A stretch of DNA of 64,000 nucleotides from Brevundimonas vitisensis (GCF_016656965.1 NZ_CP067977.1:992001-1056000); one strand, 5' to 3'. Counted from the stretch's first letter, positions 8,600 to 18,031 are shown. Translations and numbers: made by a program. Notes: generated by a model from the letters alone, not told the origin.

Positions 8600-9169
8600 C
8601 TGTCCCGATCCGAACCCTCCGCCCTGCCCCTGCTGCCGGATCGCGACTGCGGGGGATGCGTCGAATGCTGCCGGGTGATCCCCCTCGACCTGCCTGAGCT
8701 GGCCAAGCCGACGGGCGAGCTGTGCGCCTATTGCGTCGAGGGTGCCGGATGCGGGGTCCATGCCATCCGGCCGCAGACCTGCCGGACCTGGTTCTGCCTG
8801 TGGCGGGTGATCGAACTGTCGGACGACTGGCGGCCCGATCGCAGCGGCATCGTCGTTCGGCCCGACGGTTTGGAGACGGGCGAGATCACCCTGTACGTCG
8901 TGCGCCGCACCGATTTTCTGACCTCGATGGAGGTTTTCGGCGTCGTTGCCGGCTGGATCGCACAGGATGTCGACGTGGCCCTGAGCGTGCCCGGACCGGT
9001 CGGCACCTATCCGGCGCGGGCGGTGGTCACCGACTGGTTGCGGCCGGCGGTCGAGGCGGGGGATCGGGACGACTTCAACCGGCGGGTCGCCGCGTCCCTC
9101 GATCGATTGGAGCAGCATGACTGGCAGGCCGACGGCATCACCGCGCGATATGCCGTTCACATCGCCTGA
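8600..9169 (+). CDS. YkgJ-type CxxCxxCC cluster protein
   Basis: The protein contains a Zn/Fe-chelating YkgJ-like cysteine cluster: DCGGCVECCRVIPLDLPEL, then LCAYCVEGAGCGVHAIRPQTC with a further FCLW. The remaining 100 residues are an alpha/beta tail without a recognised domain. The only ATG/GTG/TTG in frame is GTG 8675, which would cut off the CGGCVECC motif. The frame is open back to 8585 (TGA at 8582). I therefore propose a CTG start at 8600, six bases after GGAAG (8589-8593); other CTG codons at 8594, 8624 or 8630 are alternatives. The coordinate is provisional. Function of the family is unknown, with metal binding inferred. Confidence 0.7.
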   Translation: MSRSEPSALPLLPDRDCGGCVECCRVIPLDLPELAKPTGELCAYCVEGAGCGVHAIRPQTCRTWFCLWRVIELSDDWRPDRSGIVVRPDGLETGEITLYVVRRTDFLTSMEVFGVVAGWIAQDVDVALSVPGPVGTYPARAVVTDWLRPAVEAGDRDDFNRRVAASLDRLEQHDWQADGITARYAVHIA

Positions 9170-9212
9170 CGCGGCGCTTGGTAGGAGGGCCGAGGCCCCC
9201 TAACTAAAGGCC

Positions 9213-10001
9213 ATGACGCTGCATATCGCCCGCCTTACCAGCCGTGCCCTGATCCATGTCGGGGGCCCCGATGCGCGCGCGTTTCTGCAGGGGCTTCTGA
9301 CCCAGGATGTCGAGACATTGGGCGCGGGCCAGGTGCGGTTCGCAGCCCTGCTGTCGCCACCCGGCAGGGTGCTGTTCGACCTGTTCGTCTGGGGCGGGAA
9401 CGATGCCTTCATCCTGGATGTCGCGGCCGACCGGCGCGAGGCCCTGATGGCGCGGCTTTCGATGTACAGGCTGCGGGCTCAGGTCGAAATTGCCGCCGAT
9501 GATCGGGGAGTCTGGGCCAGCTGGCCCGGCGTGGCCGAGGGTTTCGTGGCCGATCCGCGTCTTGCGGCCCTGGGCGGACGCGGCCTGAATACCGAGACCG
9601 CATCGAACGCCGTCGAGGCTGACTATCATACCCATCGCCTGACCGTCGGCGTGCCCGACCCGGATGCCGACGTGGGATCGGACCGCACCTATCCGATCGA
9701 GGCGAATTTCGACCTGCTGAACGGCATCGATTTCCAGAAAGGCTGCTTCGTCGGCCAGGAAACGACGTCGCGGATGAAGCGGCGCGGTGCCATCCGCAAC
9801 CGGATGCTGCCCCTGGCCGTCGACGGTGCAGTTCCGCCATCCGGCAGCGAGGTGCTGAACGGCGACCTGCGCGCCGGTGAAATCCGCACCGGCATCGATG
9901 GCGAAGCCATGGCCCTGGTTCGGCTGGACCGGCTCGACGGCGCGCTCAGCGTTGACGGAAAGACAGCGCATATCCGCAGGCCCGACTGGATGACGGAATA
10001 A
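9213..10001 (+). CDS. ygfZ: YgfZ/GcvT-domain tetrahydrofolate-binding protein
   Basis: YgfZ proteins use folate in the maturation or repair of Fe-S enzymes such as MiaB. The 262-residue product has the GcvT-like N-terminal fold (FLQGLLTQDVE, LSPPGRVLFDLFVW) and the diagnostic KGCFVGQETTSRMK motif, whose Cys is the conserved reactive residue. The start ATG at 9213 follows a short leader after the preceding gene by 43 bases. The theme of Fe-S handling is shared with the erpA-like gene 4 kb upstream. Confidence 0.9.
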   Translation: MTLHIARLTSRALIHVGGPDARAFLQGLLTQDVETLGAGQVRFAALLSPPGRVLFDLFVWGGNDAFILDVAADRREALMARLSMYRLRAQVEIAADDRGVWASWPGVAEGFVADPRLAALGGRGLNTETASNAVEADYHTHRLTVGVPDPDADVGSDRTYPIEANFDLLNGIDFQKGCFVGQETTSRMKRRGAIRNRMLPLAVDGAVPPSGSEVLNGDLRAGEIRTGIDGEAMALVRLDRLDGALSVDGKTAHIRRPDWMTE

Positions 10002-10192
10002 CCGGGCAGGACGGTGCGCCCCCGACGGCCATGGGGCGACAACGCGTGTCGAGCAGCGTCGGGGCAAGGGCTCAGGCCGCCGACAAGGCTTTGACCCCCT
10101 CACGCTCGCCTATCCCGCAGCGCCCATGGTAGGCCAAGGCGACCCGGCCCCGTCCCTGTGGCTGCTCAGCCTAATGAAGTGATCGCCTCGTG

Positions 10193-11275
10193 ATGAACCT
10201 TCGGTCCGCCGCCGACTGTCGATGGGATGCCGTCGCCCTGGGCGAGGTGATGCTGCGGCTCGATCCCGGCGAAGGGCGCATCCGCTCGGCGCGGACGTTC
10301 CAGGTCTGGGAGGGCGGCGGCGAGTACAATGTGGCTCGGGGCCTGGCCTCTACCTTCGGCCTGCGGACGGCGGTGGTTACCGCCCTGCCCCGCAATCCCA
10401 TGGGCGAACTGTGCGCGGCGATGATCCGCGAAGGCGGCGTCGACACCGGCCATGTCGTCTGGCGCGAGGCCGACGGGATCGGGCGGAACACTCGGATGGG
10501 CCTGAACTTCACTGAGCGCGGCTTCGGGTCCCGACCGGCCTTGGGCGTATCGGACCGGGCCAATTCCGCGGCATCGCAGCTGCGCCCGGACGAAATCGAC
10601 TGGGACGCCCTGTTCGGTGGCGAGGGTGTGCGCTGGCTTCATACCGGAGGAATCTTCGCCGCCTTGTCGCAGACGACGGCAGGGACGACCGTGGCCGCGA
10701 TCCGGGCCGCGAAACGGCATGGCGTCATCGTCTCCTACGATCTCAACCACCGGGCCAGCCTGTGGTCCAGCCACCCCGATCCGGATGCGGCCCAACGGGT
10801 CAATCGCGAGATCGCCGGTTTGGTCGATGTGCTGATCGGCGACGAATATGCCTATGCGGCCTGTCTGGGGATCGAGACGCCGGACCGCCGGGCCGATCCG
10901 GCCGATGCGGCGCCGTTCGATGCCCTGGTGGCGCGGCTGGCGGGCGAGTTGCCGAACATCGGCGTCTTTGCCGCCACCCTGCGCGATCCGGTCTCGGCCT
11001 CTATCAATCGCTGGGGCGCGGTGATGTGGGCGGATGGCGAGCGCTACGCCACGCCCGTGCGCGAGATCGCCATCCTGGATCGCGTCGGCGGAGGCGACGG
11101 CTTTGTGGCAGGGCTCGTCCACGGCCTGATGACCGGGCTGGAACCGCAGGCGGCCCTGGAACAAGGCGTCGCCCACGGTGCCCTGGTCATGACCACGCCC
11201 GGAGACAATGCCATGACCGATCTGGACGAGGTTCGGGCCCTGGCCAACGGCGCGAGCGGGGCGGCCCGGCGTTAG
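10193..11275 (+). CDS. kdgK: PfkB-family sugar kinase, probably 2-dehydro-3-deoxygluconokinase
   Basis: KdgK phosphorylates 2-keto-3-deoxygluconate for entry to the Entner-Doudoroff pathway. The 360-residue protein opens with ALGEVMLRLDPGEGRIRSAR, then a GGGEYNVARGLAS segment that corresponds to the PfkB substrate loop, and ends with DRVGGGDGFVAGLVHGL, the PfkB signature containing the catalytic Asp. A GTG directly precedes the ATG (10190-10195), and I chose the ATG. The gene stands alone after a 190-base gap and converges on the globin gene. Other PfkB sugars cannot be excluded. Confidence 0.8.
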   Translation: MNLRSAADCRWDAVALGEVMLRLDPGEGRIRSARTFQVWEGGGEYNVARGLASTFGLRTAVVTALPRNPMGELCAAMIREGGVDTGHVVWREADGIGRNTRMGLNFTERGFGSRPALGVSDRANSAASQLRPDEIDWDALFGGEGVRWLHTGGIFAALSQTTAGTTVAAIRAAKRHGVIVSYDLNHRASLWSSHPDPDAAQRVNREIAGLVDVLIGDEYAYAACLGIETPDRRADPADAAPFDALVARLAGELPNIGVFAATLRDPVSASINRWGAVMWADGERYATPVREIAILDRVGGGDGFVAGLVHGLMTGLEPQAALEQGVAHGALVMTTPGDNAMTDLDEVRALANGASGAARR

Positions 11276-11281
11276 CTCCGG

Positions 11282-11785
11282 CTAGCGCGTGACGACGTCG
11301 CGGTGCATGGGGGCCAGGCGCGCCAGCAGGCGGTTCTGGGTATGGAAGGGAATGCCCTCGGCCGTCATCGCATCCTGAAGGTGCTCGACCAGGATGCCGA
11401 AATCCGACGGCTGCAGTCCCAGTTCGTCATGGGCATCCGCCATCGACCGGCCGGTATAGGCGCAGCCTCCACCCAGGATGTAGCAGAACTGTTCCTTCAG
11501 CGTGCGGCGCAGGCGCACCATGTCCGTGGCGACAAAGATCCCCGCCGTCCGCGGATCGGCCACAGTCCGGTCCAGCATGTCGTCGACGATACGGCCCACG
11601 CCGTCGGCGCCGCCAAAGGCCGCATACATGGCTCCGCCCGCAAAGGGATCGGCGTCGGCATTGGCGTCGGAGACGACATAGGGGTCGACGGGCTCCTCGC
11701 CCGCACGGTGGTGGGGCAGGTCCTGGGCCATGGCCGGCAGGGCGATGGCTGTCAGGGCAGCGGCAAGTGCGATGCGAACGATCAT
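11282..11785 (-). CDS. Periplasmic group 1 truncated-hemoglobin-like protein
   Basis: The 167-residue product begins with a clear Sec signal peptide (MIVRIALAAALTAIALPAMA then QD), so the globin is exported. The mature part has the bacterial globin core: VGRIVDDMLDRTVADPRTAG, LKEQFCYILGGGCAYTGRSM, ADAHDELG (candidate proximal His) and a C-terminal RLLARLAPMHRDVV helix. Known members bind haem and O2 or NO; the exact ligand here is not readable. The ATG at 11785 lies two bases after the DUF3034 stop (TGATCATG), implying coupled translation. The gene belongs to a four-gene module with DUF3034, cupredoxin and EAL genes. Confidence 0.85.
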   Translation of the reverse strand: MIVRIALAAALTAIALPAMAQDLPHHRAGEEPVDPYVVSDANADADPFAGGAMYAAFGGADGVGRIVDDMLDRTVADPRTAGIFVATDMVRLRRTLKEQFCYILGGGCAYTGRSMADAHDELGLQPSDFGILVEHLQDAMTAEGIPFHTQNRLLARLAPMHRDVVTR

Positions 11786-11787
11786 GA

Positions 11788-12684
11788 TCAGAATCCCGCC
11801 TGGATGGACAGATACAGCCCACGCTGGTCTTCGAAGGTGACAATGGAGCCCAGGTCGGCCCAGGCCGCGGTCACGGACAGGTTCTTGTTGATCGCCCAGG
11901 CGGCATAGATGTCCATCCAATCCTCTTCCTCGGCAAAGGACAGGTTGTCGGGCTTGGTGCGGTATTCGGCACCGATGACCAGGTTGCGATTGACCAGCCA
12001 GCCGACCGAACCCTCGAACTGCAGCGAAGGATCGCCCTCGGCGTCGCCGCCGAAGCCCAGCAGGCCGGTCTGATTGGCCTCGGTCCAGCGCAGGGTGCCG
12101 TTGACCAGCAGGCTTTCGGCCAGGAACAGCTTGGTCGCGGCGACATAGAGGTCGACACCCTCGTCGTCCTGGCCACCCACGGCGGCGATGACCGCCCCCT
12201 GATCGTTGGTCTTGTACTGAACCCCCACCGCGATCTGCGGCATCCAGGTGTCCTGGCCATAGACGGCATCGCCCAGGACGCGGACCTTCAGGCCATAGAC
12301 ATCCTGGGTGAAGGTGAAGCCAGACCCCAGACCCAGCAGGGCTCCGGTGTCCTGGGTGTCGAACTCCTGTCGGGCCGCGGACAGTTCCACCCGATCCCAC
12401 AGGCCGATGGCCACGCCCGCCGAGCGGAACTCGTAATCCGGCAGATCGACCCAGGTGGCGTGGACATTGGCCCCGATGCCGTCCCCGGCACCATAGCCCG
12501 TCGTGACCGCCCAGGTGGCCAAGCCGCCGCCGCCCGCGCCCTCGATACTGGACACGCCGCCGGTCAGCAGCAGCTTTCCGCCAGGACGGGATTCGGGGAT
12601 CCAGTCGGCCATCTGTGCCGTGGCGGACTCCGCCATAGCCGTTGTCACCACCAGGGCGGCCAGCCCTGCCAAGGTCGAATTCAT
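11788..12684 (-). CDS. DUF3034-family outer-membrane beta-barrel-like protein
   Basis: The 298-residue protein has a signal peptide (MNSTLAGLAALVVTTAMAESATAQ), a loop GGKLLLTGGVSSIEGAGGGG typical of DUF3034, then about ten amphipathic strands ending in LYLSIQAGF with a terminal Phe, as in outer-membrane barrels. GGGGAG sits six bases before ATG 12684, so I prefer that to the upstream in-frame ATGs. The family is of unknown function, often next to globin and c-di-GMP genes. It is the first gene of the pair with the periplasmic globin. Confidence 0.8.
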   Translation of the reverse strand: MNSTLAGLAALVVTTAMAESATAQMADWIPESRPGGKLLLTGGVSSIEGAGGGGLATWAVTTGYGAGDGIGANVHATWVDLPDYEFRSAGVAIGLWDRVELSAARQEFDTQDTGALLGLGSGFTFTQDVYGLKVRVLGDAVYGQDTWMPQIAVGVQYKTNDQGAVIAAVGGQDDEGVDLYVAATKLFLAESLLVNGTLRWTEANQTGLLGFGGDAEGDPSLQFEGSVGWLVNRNLVIGAEYRTKPDNLSFAEEEDWMDIYAAWAINKNLSVTAAWADLGSIVTFEDQRGLYLSIQAGF

Positions 12685-12855
12685 GGTCATCTCCCCGATC
12701 GCGACCTCGCGATCCGCCACAGGGGAGGTGGCATTCACAAGGTTAACCTCACGTAAAGCCTACGACACAGCCAAAAGCTGCGACCCCACCTCAATCGCGG
12801 CTAGGTAGAACTCTGATTTAGCTGTCCTTTAAGACTGTAGCGGTAAAGGTTGCAT

Positions 12856-13473
12856 ATGCGCCTCCTGCTCGCCCTTCTCATGATGACAGCGTTGGCCACA
12901 GCCGCGCACGCCGGTGACCTGACGGTCAGTGTCCGTGATGCGGCCGGAAGGCCGGTCAGGGATGCCGTGGTCACTGTGCACCCGGCGTCCGGCATTCCGC
13001 CTGGACCCATCCGGTTTTCCTGGCCCCTGCGGATGACGCAGCAGGACATCCAGTTCGATCCCTATGTGCTGGTCGTGCCGGTCGGCGGGACGGTCAGCTT
13101 TCCCAATCTGGATCGCGTGCGGCACCAGGTCTATTCCTTCTCGCGCGGCAACCGGTTCGAGATCGAACTTTATGGCCGGGACGAGACCCGCACCCACACC
13201 TTCCGCACCCCAGGCGTGGCAGCTCTGGGCTGCAACATCCACGATCAGATGCTGGCCTATATCCGCGTGGTTGACACGCCGTGGGCGATGAAGACGCCGG
13301 TCTCGGGCGACGTCGTCCTGCGCGGCGTGCCGGCAGGTTCGGCCACTTTGAAGATCTGGCACCCGCGTCTGGCCGGACGCGGCAATGAAATGTCGCGCAC
13401 CATCACGGTGACCGCCGCTGCCGGTCGCCAGACGATCAGCGGCGACTTCACCGCTCGCGCTGCGGTTCGCTGA
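12856..13473 (+). CDS. Exported cupredoxin-like protein (methylamine-utilisation type)
   Basis: The 205-residue product starts with a Sec signal ([19 protein letters not shown] then GD). It has a plastocyanin-like fold with candidate copper ligands: His in VRHQVYSF, and Cys, His and Met in [16 protein letters not shown]. Proteins of this type are often labelled methylamine utilisation protein although no methylamine genes are present. AAAGG at 12845 is six bases before the ATG. The gene precedes the EAL protein by five bases, so the pair is likely one operon, in which the cupredoxin may deliver a periplasmic redox or copper signal to the membrane sensor. Confidence 0.82.
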   Translation: MRLLLALLMMTALATAAHAGDLTVSVRDAAGRPVRDAVVTVHPASGIPPGPIRFSWPLRMTQQDIQFDPYVLVVPVGGTVSFPNLDRVRHQVYSFSRGNRFEIELYGRDETRTHTFRTPGVAALGCNIHDQMLAYIRVVDTPWAMKTPVSGDVVLRGVPAGSATLKIWHPRLAGRGNEMSRTITVTAAAGRQTISGDFTARAAVR

Positions 13474-13478
13474 CCGCC

Positions 13479-15869
13479 ATGCTGAGCCGCCTGCGCCAGG
13501 CCCTTGACCGCATAAGCCTGCCCCCAGCCCTGGCCGCGCGCATGAATTTCACGCGGCTGCGGACCAAGCTGACCGTGCTCTACATGGGGCTGTTCGGCGT
13601 GGCGCTGATGCTGGTGGCGCTGGCTGTCGTCACGGCGGTGACCGACAGTGCGCGGCGTGTTGTGCGCAATGAACTGATTGCCTCGGGTGCAGTCTATGGC
13701 CAGGTCTGGGCATCGCGCTCGGACCAACTGCGGCAGGGGGCATCGGTCCTGGCTCAGGACTATGGCTTTCGCGAAGCGGTAGCCACAGGCGACGAGGCGA
13801 CCGTGCGATCGGCGCTCGACAATTTGCGCGATCGTCAAAGGGTCGAGGGTGCCCTCATCCTGGGCGTTGACGGCTATGTGACGGCGGCGGGTCTGTCGCT
13901 TGACGACGCGACCATCGATACCCTTTGGACCGGGCTGGATTCCGGGACGGTCGACTCGGGCGTGCTGAGCATCGCCGGCCAACCCTACAAGGTGGTTGCC
14001 GCGCCGGTCCTGGCCCCGATCCTGATAGGATGGGTCGTCTTTGTGGAGCCCATGGACGGTGCCCACATGCGGCAGCTGGAGGCCCTGTCCTCGATCCCGC
14101 TGTCGGCGGCGGTGGCCACGCGCGGCCAGGACGGCTGGCAGGGCCGGGCCGATATCCGGCGCGCGATCGAGACCGGCTTGGCAGGCGGCGGCCTCGTTCC
14201 GGGCACGGCACGCACGGACCAGGGCGAGTCGATGGTGCTGGCGCGGGCCCTGCCGAGTTTCGACACACAGTCGCCGGCCGCGCTGGTGCTGACCTATCCC
14301 CTCAGCAAGGCAATGAAGCCGTATGAGGCCATGTTCATCTGGCTGGGCGTGATCGGCCTGGCGGGCCTGGCCATGCTGGCGGGCGGGACCTGGGTCCTGG
14401 CGCGCGGGGTGACCGAGCCGATCATGGCACTGGACGATGCGGTACACCGCCTGCAGCAAGGAGACCACGCCGTGGTGGCCGTGACGTCCGCCGACGAAAT
14501 CGGACGTCTGGCCCAAAGCTTCAACGCCATGGCCGGGGACATTCGCGACCGCGAGGCGCGCCTGACGCACATGGCCCTGCACGACCAGGAAACCGGCCTG
14601 CCCAACCGGCTGGCGCTGGAGCGACGGGCCGCCAAGGTCGAGGATGGCTATCTGATCCTGTTCGGGATCGAGCGGTTCAATGTGGTGCGTAATGCCATCG
14701 GATATGATTCCGCATCGCGCCTGATCGCCACCCTGGGCGCGCGGCTGTCGACCCTGGCAGACGGGGCACCGGTCAGCCGGATCAGCGCGGGCATTCTGGG
14801 CGTGGCCATCAGCGCCCCTGACGCCGAAACGGCTCTGGCCGAGGCTGAGCGCATGACCGCACAGGCCGAGGCCCCCATCCTGCTGGACGGTGCTCCGATC
14901 GACATTGCGGTGACGGCGGGTGTGGCCATTGCGGCAGAGGCTCCGGTGGGAACGGCCTCGCCCATCGACCGCGCCGCCATTGCCGTGGACCAGGCACGCG
15001 GCCTGCGCTGCAAGGCTGCCCTGTTCGACGCGGGCCTGTACGGCGATCCGGGCGGCAATCTGTCCCTGATCAGTGACCTGATGGCGGCCATGCGGAACGG
15101 TGAGTTCAGCCTGGCCTATCAGCCCAAATACGACCTGCGCGAGGACCGCATCACCGGCGTCGAGGCCCTGGCCCGTTGGACGCACCCGCGCCGAGGTTTC
15201 GTCTCGCCTGATCTGTTCATCGGCATGGCCGAGGAAACCGGCCACATCCGCCCGCTGACCGAATGGATCATCAAGCGGGCGATCGCGGACCAGGCGCTGA
15301 TGTCTCAGGCTGGTCACCCGATGATGATCTCGGTCAACATCTCGGGCCGCCTGCTGTCGGACAGCGACTTCGCCGCCTTTGCCCTTGACCAGGTGACCAC
15401 ATCGGGCGCGGAGCTTTGTTTCGAGATCACCGAGACGGCGGTGATGGAAAACCCCGAAAAGGCCTTGGCCATCATCGACCGCTTCACGGCGGCCGGTATC
15501 GCCGTATCGATCGATGACTATGGCTCGGGCCTGTCGTCCCTGGCCTATCTGAAGCAGATCCGCGCGGACGAACTGAAGATCGACAAGGCCTTCATCCTGT
15601 CGCTGGACGAGAGCGCGCGCGACGCCCTGTTGGTGAAATCAACCATCGACCTTGCCCACAGCCTGGGTCTGAAGGTCACGGCCGAGGGCGTCGAAACCCC
15701 CACCGCCCTGGCCCTGTTGCGTGGCATGGGGTGCGACATCGCCCAGGGCTATCTGATCGGTCGCCCGATGCCGTTGGCCGCCCTGCTGGAGCAGGTGCGT
15801 ACACCCGCTCAGTCCGATCTGACCGCCGGCGCCGCATCGAAACCCTCAAGAGCCCGCCGTTCGGCCTGA
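13479..15869 (+). CDS. Membrane c-di-GMP phosphodiesterase (HAMP, degenerate GGDEF, EAL)
   Basis: The 796-residue protein has a membrane helix at about residues 33-55, a periplasmic sensing region to about 280, a second helix near 285-310, a HAMP segment ([18 protein letters not shown]), a GGDEF-like domain and a C-terminal EAL domain. The GGDEF signature is lost, reading [11 protein letters not shown] where RxGGDEF is expected, so cyclase activity is unlikely. The EAL domain keeps its catalytic set: [52 protein letters not shown] and AQGYLIGRP. It should hydrolyse c-di-GMP in response to a periplasmic cue, probably from the adjacent cupredoxin. Confidence 0.9.
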   Translation: MLSRLRQALDRISLPPALAARMNFTRLRTKLTVLYMGLFGVALMLVALAVVTAVTDSARRVVRNELIASGAVYGQVWASRSDQLRQGASVLAQDYGFREAVATGDEATVRSALDNLRDRQRVEGALILGVDGYVTAAGLSLDDATIDTLWTGLDSGTVDSGVLSIAGQPYKVVAAPVLAPILIGWVVFVEPMDGAHMRQLEALSSIPLSAAVATRGQDGWQGRADIRRAIETGLAGGGLVPGTARTDQGESMVLARALPSFDTQSPAALVLTYPLSKAMKPYEAMFIWLGVIGLAGLAMLAGGTWVLARGVTEPIMALDDAVHRLQQGDHAVVAVTSADEIGRLAQSFNAMAGDIRDREARLTHMALHDQETGLPNRLALERRAAKVEDGYLILFGIERFNVVRNAIGYDSASRLIATLGARLSTLADGAPVSRISAGILGVAISAPDAETALAEAERMTAQAEAPILLDGAPIDIAVTAGVAIAAEAPVGTASPIDRAAIAVDQARGLRCKAALFDAGLYGDPGGNLSLISDLMAAMRNGEFSLAYQPKYDLREDRITGVEALARWTHPRRGFVSPDLFIGMAEETGHIRPLTEWIIKRAIADQALMSQAGHPMMISVNISGRLLSDSDFAAFALDQVTTSGAELCFEITETAVMENPEKALAIIDRFTAAGIAVSIDDYGSGLSSLAYLKQIRADELKIDKAFILSLDESARDALLVKSTIDLAHSLGLKVTAEGVETPTALALLRGMGCDIAQGYLIGRPMPLAALLEQVRTPAQSDLTAGAASKPSRARRSA

Positions 15870-15949
15870 CAGACGTGGCAGGTGGTGGACCTGTGCGCCG
15901 CGGGCCGATACAGGCTTCTCCGCGATTGTAGTGACGATGTGGGGATTCG

Positions 15950-16228
15950 ATGGCGGTTGCGCTGAATGATCGGGTGAGCCGGCTGGAAGGATTTCTGAAA
16001 GCCTCGGTCGGGGACAATCTGGTGCTGCTGGACATGGACCAGGGCGTCTATGTCGGCCTGGACGCGATCGGAGCCCGTATCTGGGATCGGATCGAGACTC
16101 CCGCGGTCGTTTCCGACATCTGCGAAGAGCTGGCCCGCGACTATGCCGCCGAAGCGGATGTCATCCAGGCCGACGTGCTGAAGTTCCTGAACCAGTTGTT
16201 CGATCAGAAAATGATCGCCGCAGCATGA
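15950..16228 (+). CDS. PqqD-like RiPP leader-binding protein (lasso B1)
   Basis: This 92-residue protein has the PqqD/RRE fold pattern: a strand-rich half (VGDNLVLLDMDQGVYVGLDAIGARIWDRIE) followed by helices ending in FLNQLFDQKMI. In lasso systems the B1 protein binds the precursor leader and passes it to the B2 peptidase and C cyclase. It is the first gene of a three-gene operon; its stop overlaps the start of the HPrK-like kinase gene. GGGGAT lies upstream of ATG 15950. The B2 partner lies 11 kb away at 27447, so the usual adjacent B1-B2 pair is split. Confidence 0.87.
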   Translation: MAVALNDRVSRLEGFLKASVGDNLVLLDMDQGVYVGLDAIGARIWDRIETPAVVSDICEELARDYAAEADVIQADVLKFLNQLFDQKMIAAA

Positions 16229-17136
16229 CCGACGGCTATCTGTGCGGATGGCGGGTGCGTTCGGAACTGGACCTGCCGGAATTGGCCCCCTGGACGGGCC
16301 CCGATATTGCGCCGGACGTGGTGTTCCGGTTCGGCGAGACGCCGACCGAACTGGATGACGTCATCGAGCGGACGCCGTTCGTTCAGGTCAGCCGGGACGG
16401 GACATGCCTGCTGATCCATCCGGGCGTGGCCAGCTATCATATGACCGGCCCGGACGAGGTGGTCCTGTCGGTCAATCCGGAGGCCAGCGAGGCCGAGGTT
16501 CGCCTTTTCCTGCTGGGATCAGTGCTGGGCTATCTGTGCCATCGGCGTGGGCTGTTTCCGTTTCACGCCTCCTGCGTGTCGATCAACGGAAAGGCCGTGG
16601 CCTTTTCCGGACCGTCCGGCGCGGGCAAGTCGACAACGGCCGTCAGCCTGGCCAAGCGCGGCCACCCCCTGCTGGCCGATGACATCACCGCGATCGATGC
16701 TACCGGCTCGGGCACGCCCATCATCTATCCTGCCTTTCCAAGGTTGAAGCTGTGGCAGGACAGTCTGAGCTCCGTGGGGATCGACAGCGAGGGGTTGGAA
16801 CGCAATCGCCCCGGCATGAGCAAATTCCACTATCGGCACCATGAGGAATTCGCCGCCGCCGCCACCCCCCTCGCAGCCATCTTCATGCTGCAGAAAGCGG
16901 CTCCCGGACTGGACGAACAGATCACCCGGCTGGAACGGCCGGTCGAGATCATCTCCACGATCAGCAGCGAAGTGTTTCGCCCTCGAGTCGGCCAGGCCAT
17001 GGGCCGTCGCCCTGCCCTGCTCGCGGCTCAGGCCCGGATCGCATCGACCGTTCCGGTCTATCGTCTGGTTCGTCCGTTCGATCTGAAGGCGATCGACACC
17101 TGGCTGCAGCAGGTGGAGGGCATCGTCGGTCAATGA
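16225..17136 (+). CDS. HPrK-like kinase of a lasso-peptide locus
   Basis: The 303-residue protein has an N-terminal domain of about 110 residues and a C-terminal HPr kinase/PEPCK-like P-loop domain: FPFHASCVSI, Walker A GPSGAGKS at residues 129-136 and HPLLADDITAI near 147-157 with the paired acids. Kinases of this type in lasso clusters (for example that of paeninodin) phosphorylate the C-terminal Ser of the precursor. All four precursors here end in Ser. The gene overlaps the PqqD-like gene by ATGA and overlaps the next gene in the same way, so the three are translated together. Target and timing are inference. Confidence 0.87.
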   Translation: MTDGYLCGWRVRSELDLPELAPWTGPDIAPDVVFRFGETPTELDDVIERTPFVQVSRDGTCLLIHPGVASYHMTGPDEVVLSVNPEASEAEVRLFLLGSVLGYLCHRRGLFPFHASCVSINGKAVAFSGPSGAGKSTTAVSLAKRGHPLLADDITAIDATGSGTPIIYPAFPRLKLWQDSLSSVGIDSEGLERNRPGMSKFHYRHHEEFAAAATPLAAIFMLQKAAPGLDEQITRLERPVEIISTISSEVFRPRVGQAMGRRPALLAAQARIASTVPVYRLVRPFDLKAIDTWLQQVEGIVGQ

Positions 17137-17972
17137 GCGGCCTGACCCTGATCGCCTCCTATCCCAAGTCAGGCAACACCTGGATGCGGGCCTTTCTGGC
17201 CAGCGTGAACCGGGGTGGCGAGGCACCCGACATCAACACAGACCTGTCTGACGTCGCCCAGTTGTCGGCACGCGGCAAGGTGGATGCGGCAATCGAGGAA
17301 AACTCGTCGGACCTGACCGTTGAAGAAGTGGCCCGAATTCGCGCGCACGTCAGCCGCCATTTCGCGGCCCTGGGCGAGGCCGCCCTCAAAGTCCACGATG
17401 CCAATCTGACGGCGCCCCATGCTGAGGAACCCGCCTATCCCGTCGATGTGATCGACCGGGTGGTCTATATCGTGCGCGACCCGCGCGATGTGGCGGTGTC
17501 CAACACCCACCATTTCGGCAAGACCATCGAGGATGTGGTCGCCCGTATGGCCGACCCGAACTATGGCATCGGCCAGGCCCAGCAGCGGCTGAACACCCAG
17601 GTTCACCAGTATGTGTCCAGCTGGAGCCGCCATGTCGAAAGCTGGCTGGATGATGCACGGTTGAACCGGCTTCTGGTTCACTACGAGGACATGCTGACCG
17701 ATCCGATTCCAACCTTTACCGGGGTGGTGCGGTTTCTAGGCCTGGATGCCGACGACGGCGTCATCGCCCGCGCGATCTCGGCGACCTCTTTTGATCAACT
17801 GGCCGAGCAGGAAGCAAAATCGGGATTTCGGGAGCGCCTGACCCAGTCGGACGCCCCCTTTTTTCGCCAAGGTCGGATCGGCGGTTGGCGCGAGCGACTG
17901 TCCCCTGAACTGGCGGCCCGGATCGAAACCGACCACCGCGTGGTGATGCAGCGCCTAGGCTATCTGGACTGA
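17133..17972 (+). CDS. Sulfotransferase-domain protein
   Basis: The 279-residue product has the cytosolic sulfotransferase PAPS-binding motif near its N-terminus (ASYPKSGNTWMRAFL), the 3'-phosphate motif around VVYIVRDPRDVAVSNTHHFG, and a C-terminal FRQGRIGGWRERLS segment expected to cover the cofactor. It is coupled by ATGA to the kinase gene. In this operon it probably modifies the peptide product; the predicted cores have no Tyr, so a Ser, Thr or kinase-derived group would be the acceptor. Which substrate it uses is not known from sequence. Confidence 0.85.
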   Translation: MSGLTLIASYPKSGNTWMRAFLASVNRGGEAPDINTDLSDVAQLSARGKVDAAIEENSSDLTVEEVARIRAHVSRHFAALGEAALKVHDANLTAPHAEEPAYPVDVIDRVVYIVRDPRDVAVSNTHHFGKTIEDVVARMADPNYGIGQAQQRLNTQVHQYVSSWSRHVESWLDDARLNRLLVHYEDMLTDPIPTFTGVVRFLGLDADDGVIARAISATSFDQLAEQEAKSGFRERLTQSDAPFFRQGRIGGWRERLSPELAARIETDHRVVMQRLGYLD

Positions 17973-18031
17973 CCGACCGCAAGGGTCAGCCGCGCCATCT
18001 TTCAGGCCATGGCACCGCAACAGTCCGAACC

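Noticed and set aside
13257..15317. Minus-strand frame of 686 codons
   Set aside because: It is antisense to the EAL phosphodiesterase, whose motifs are unambiguous.
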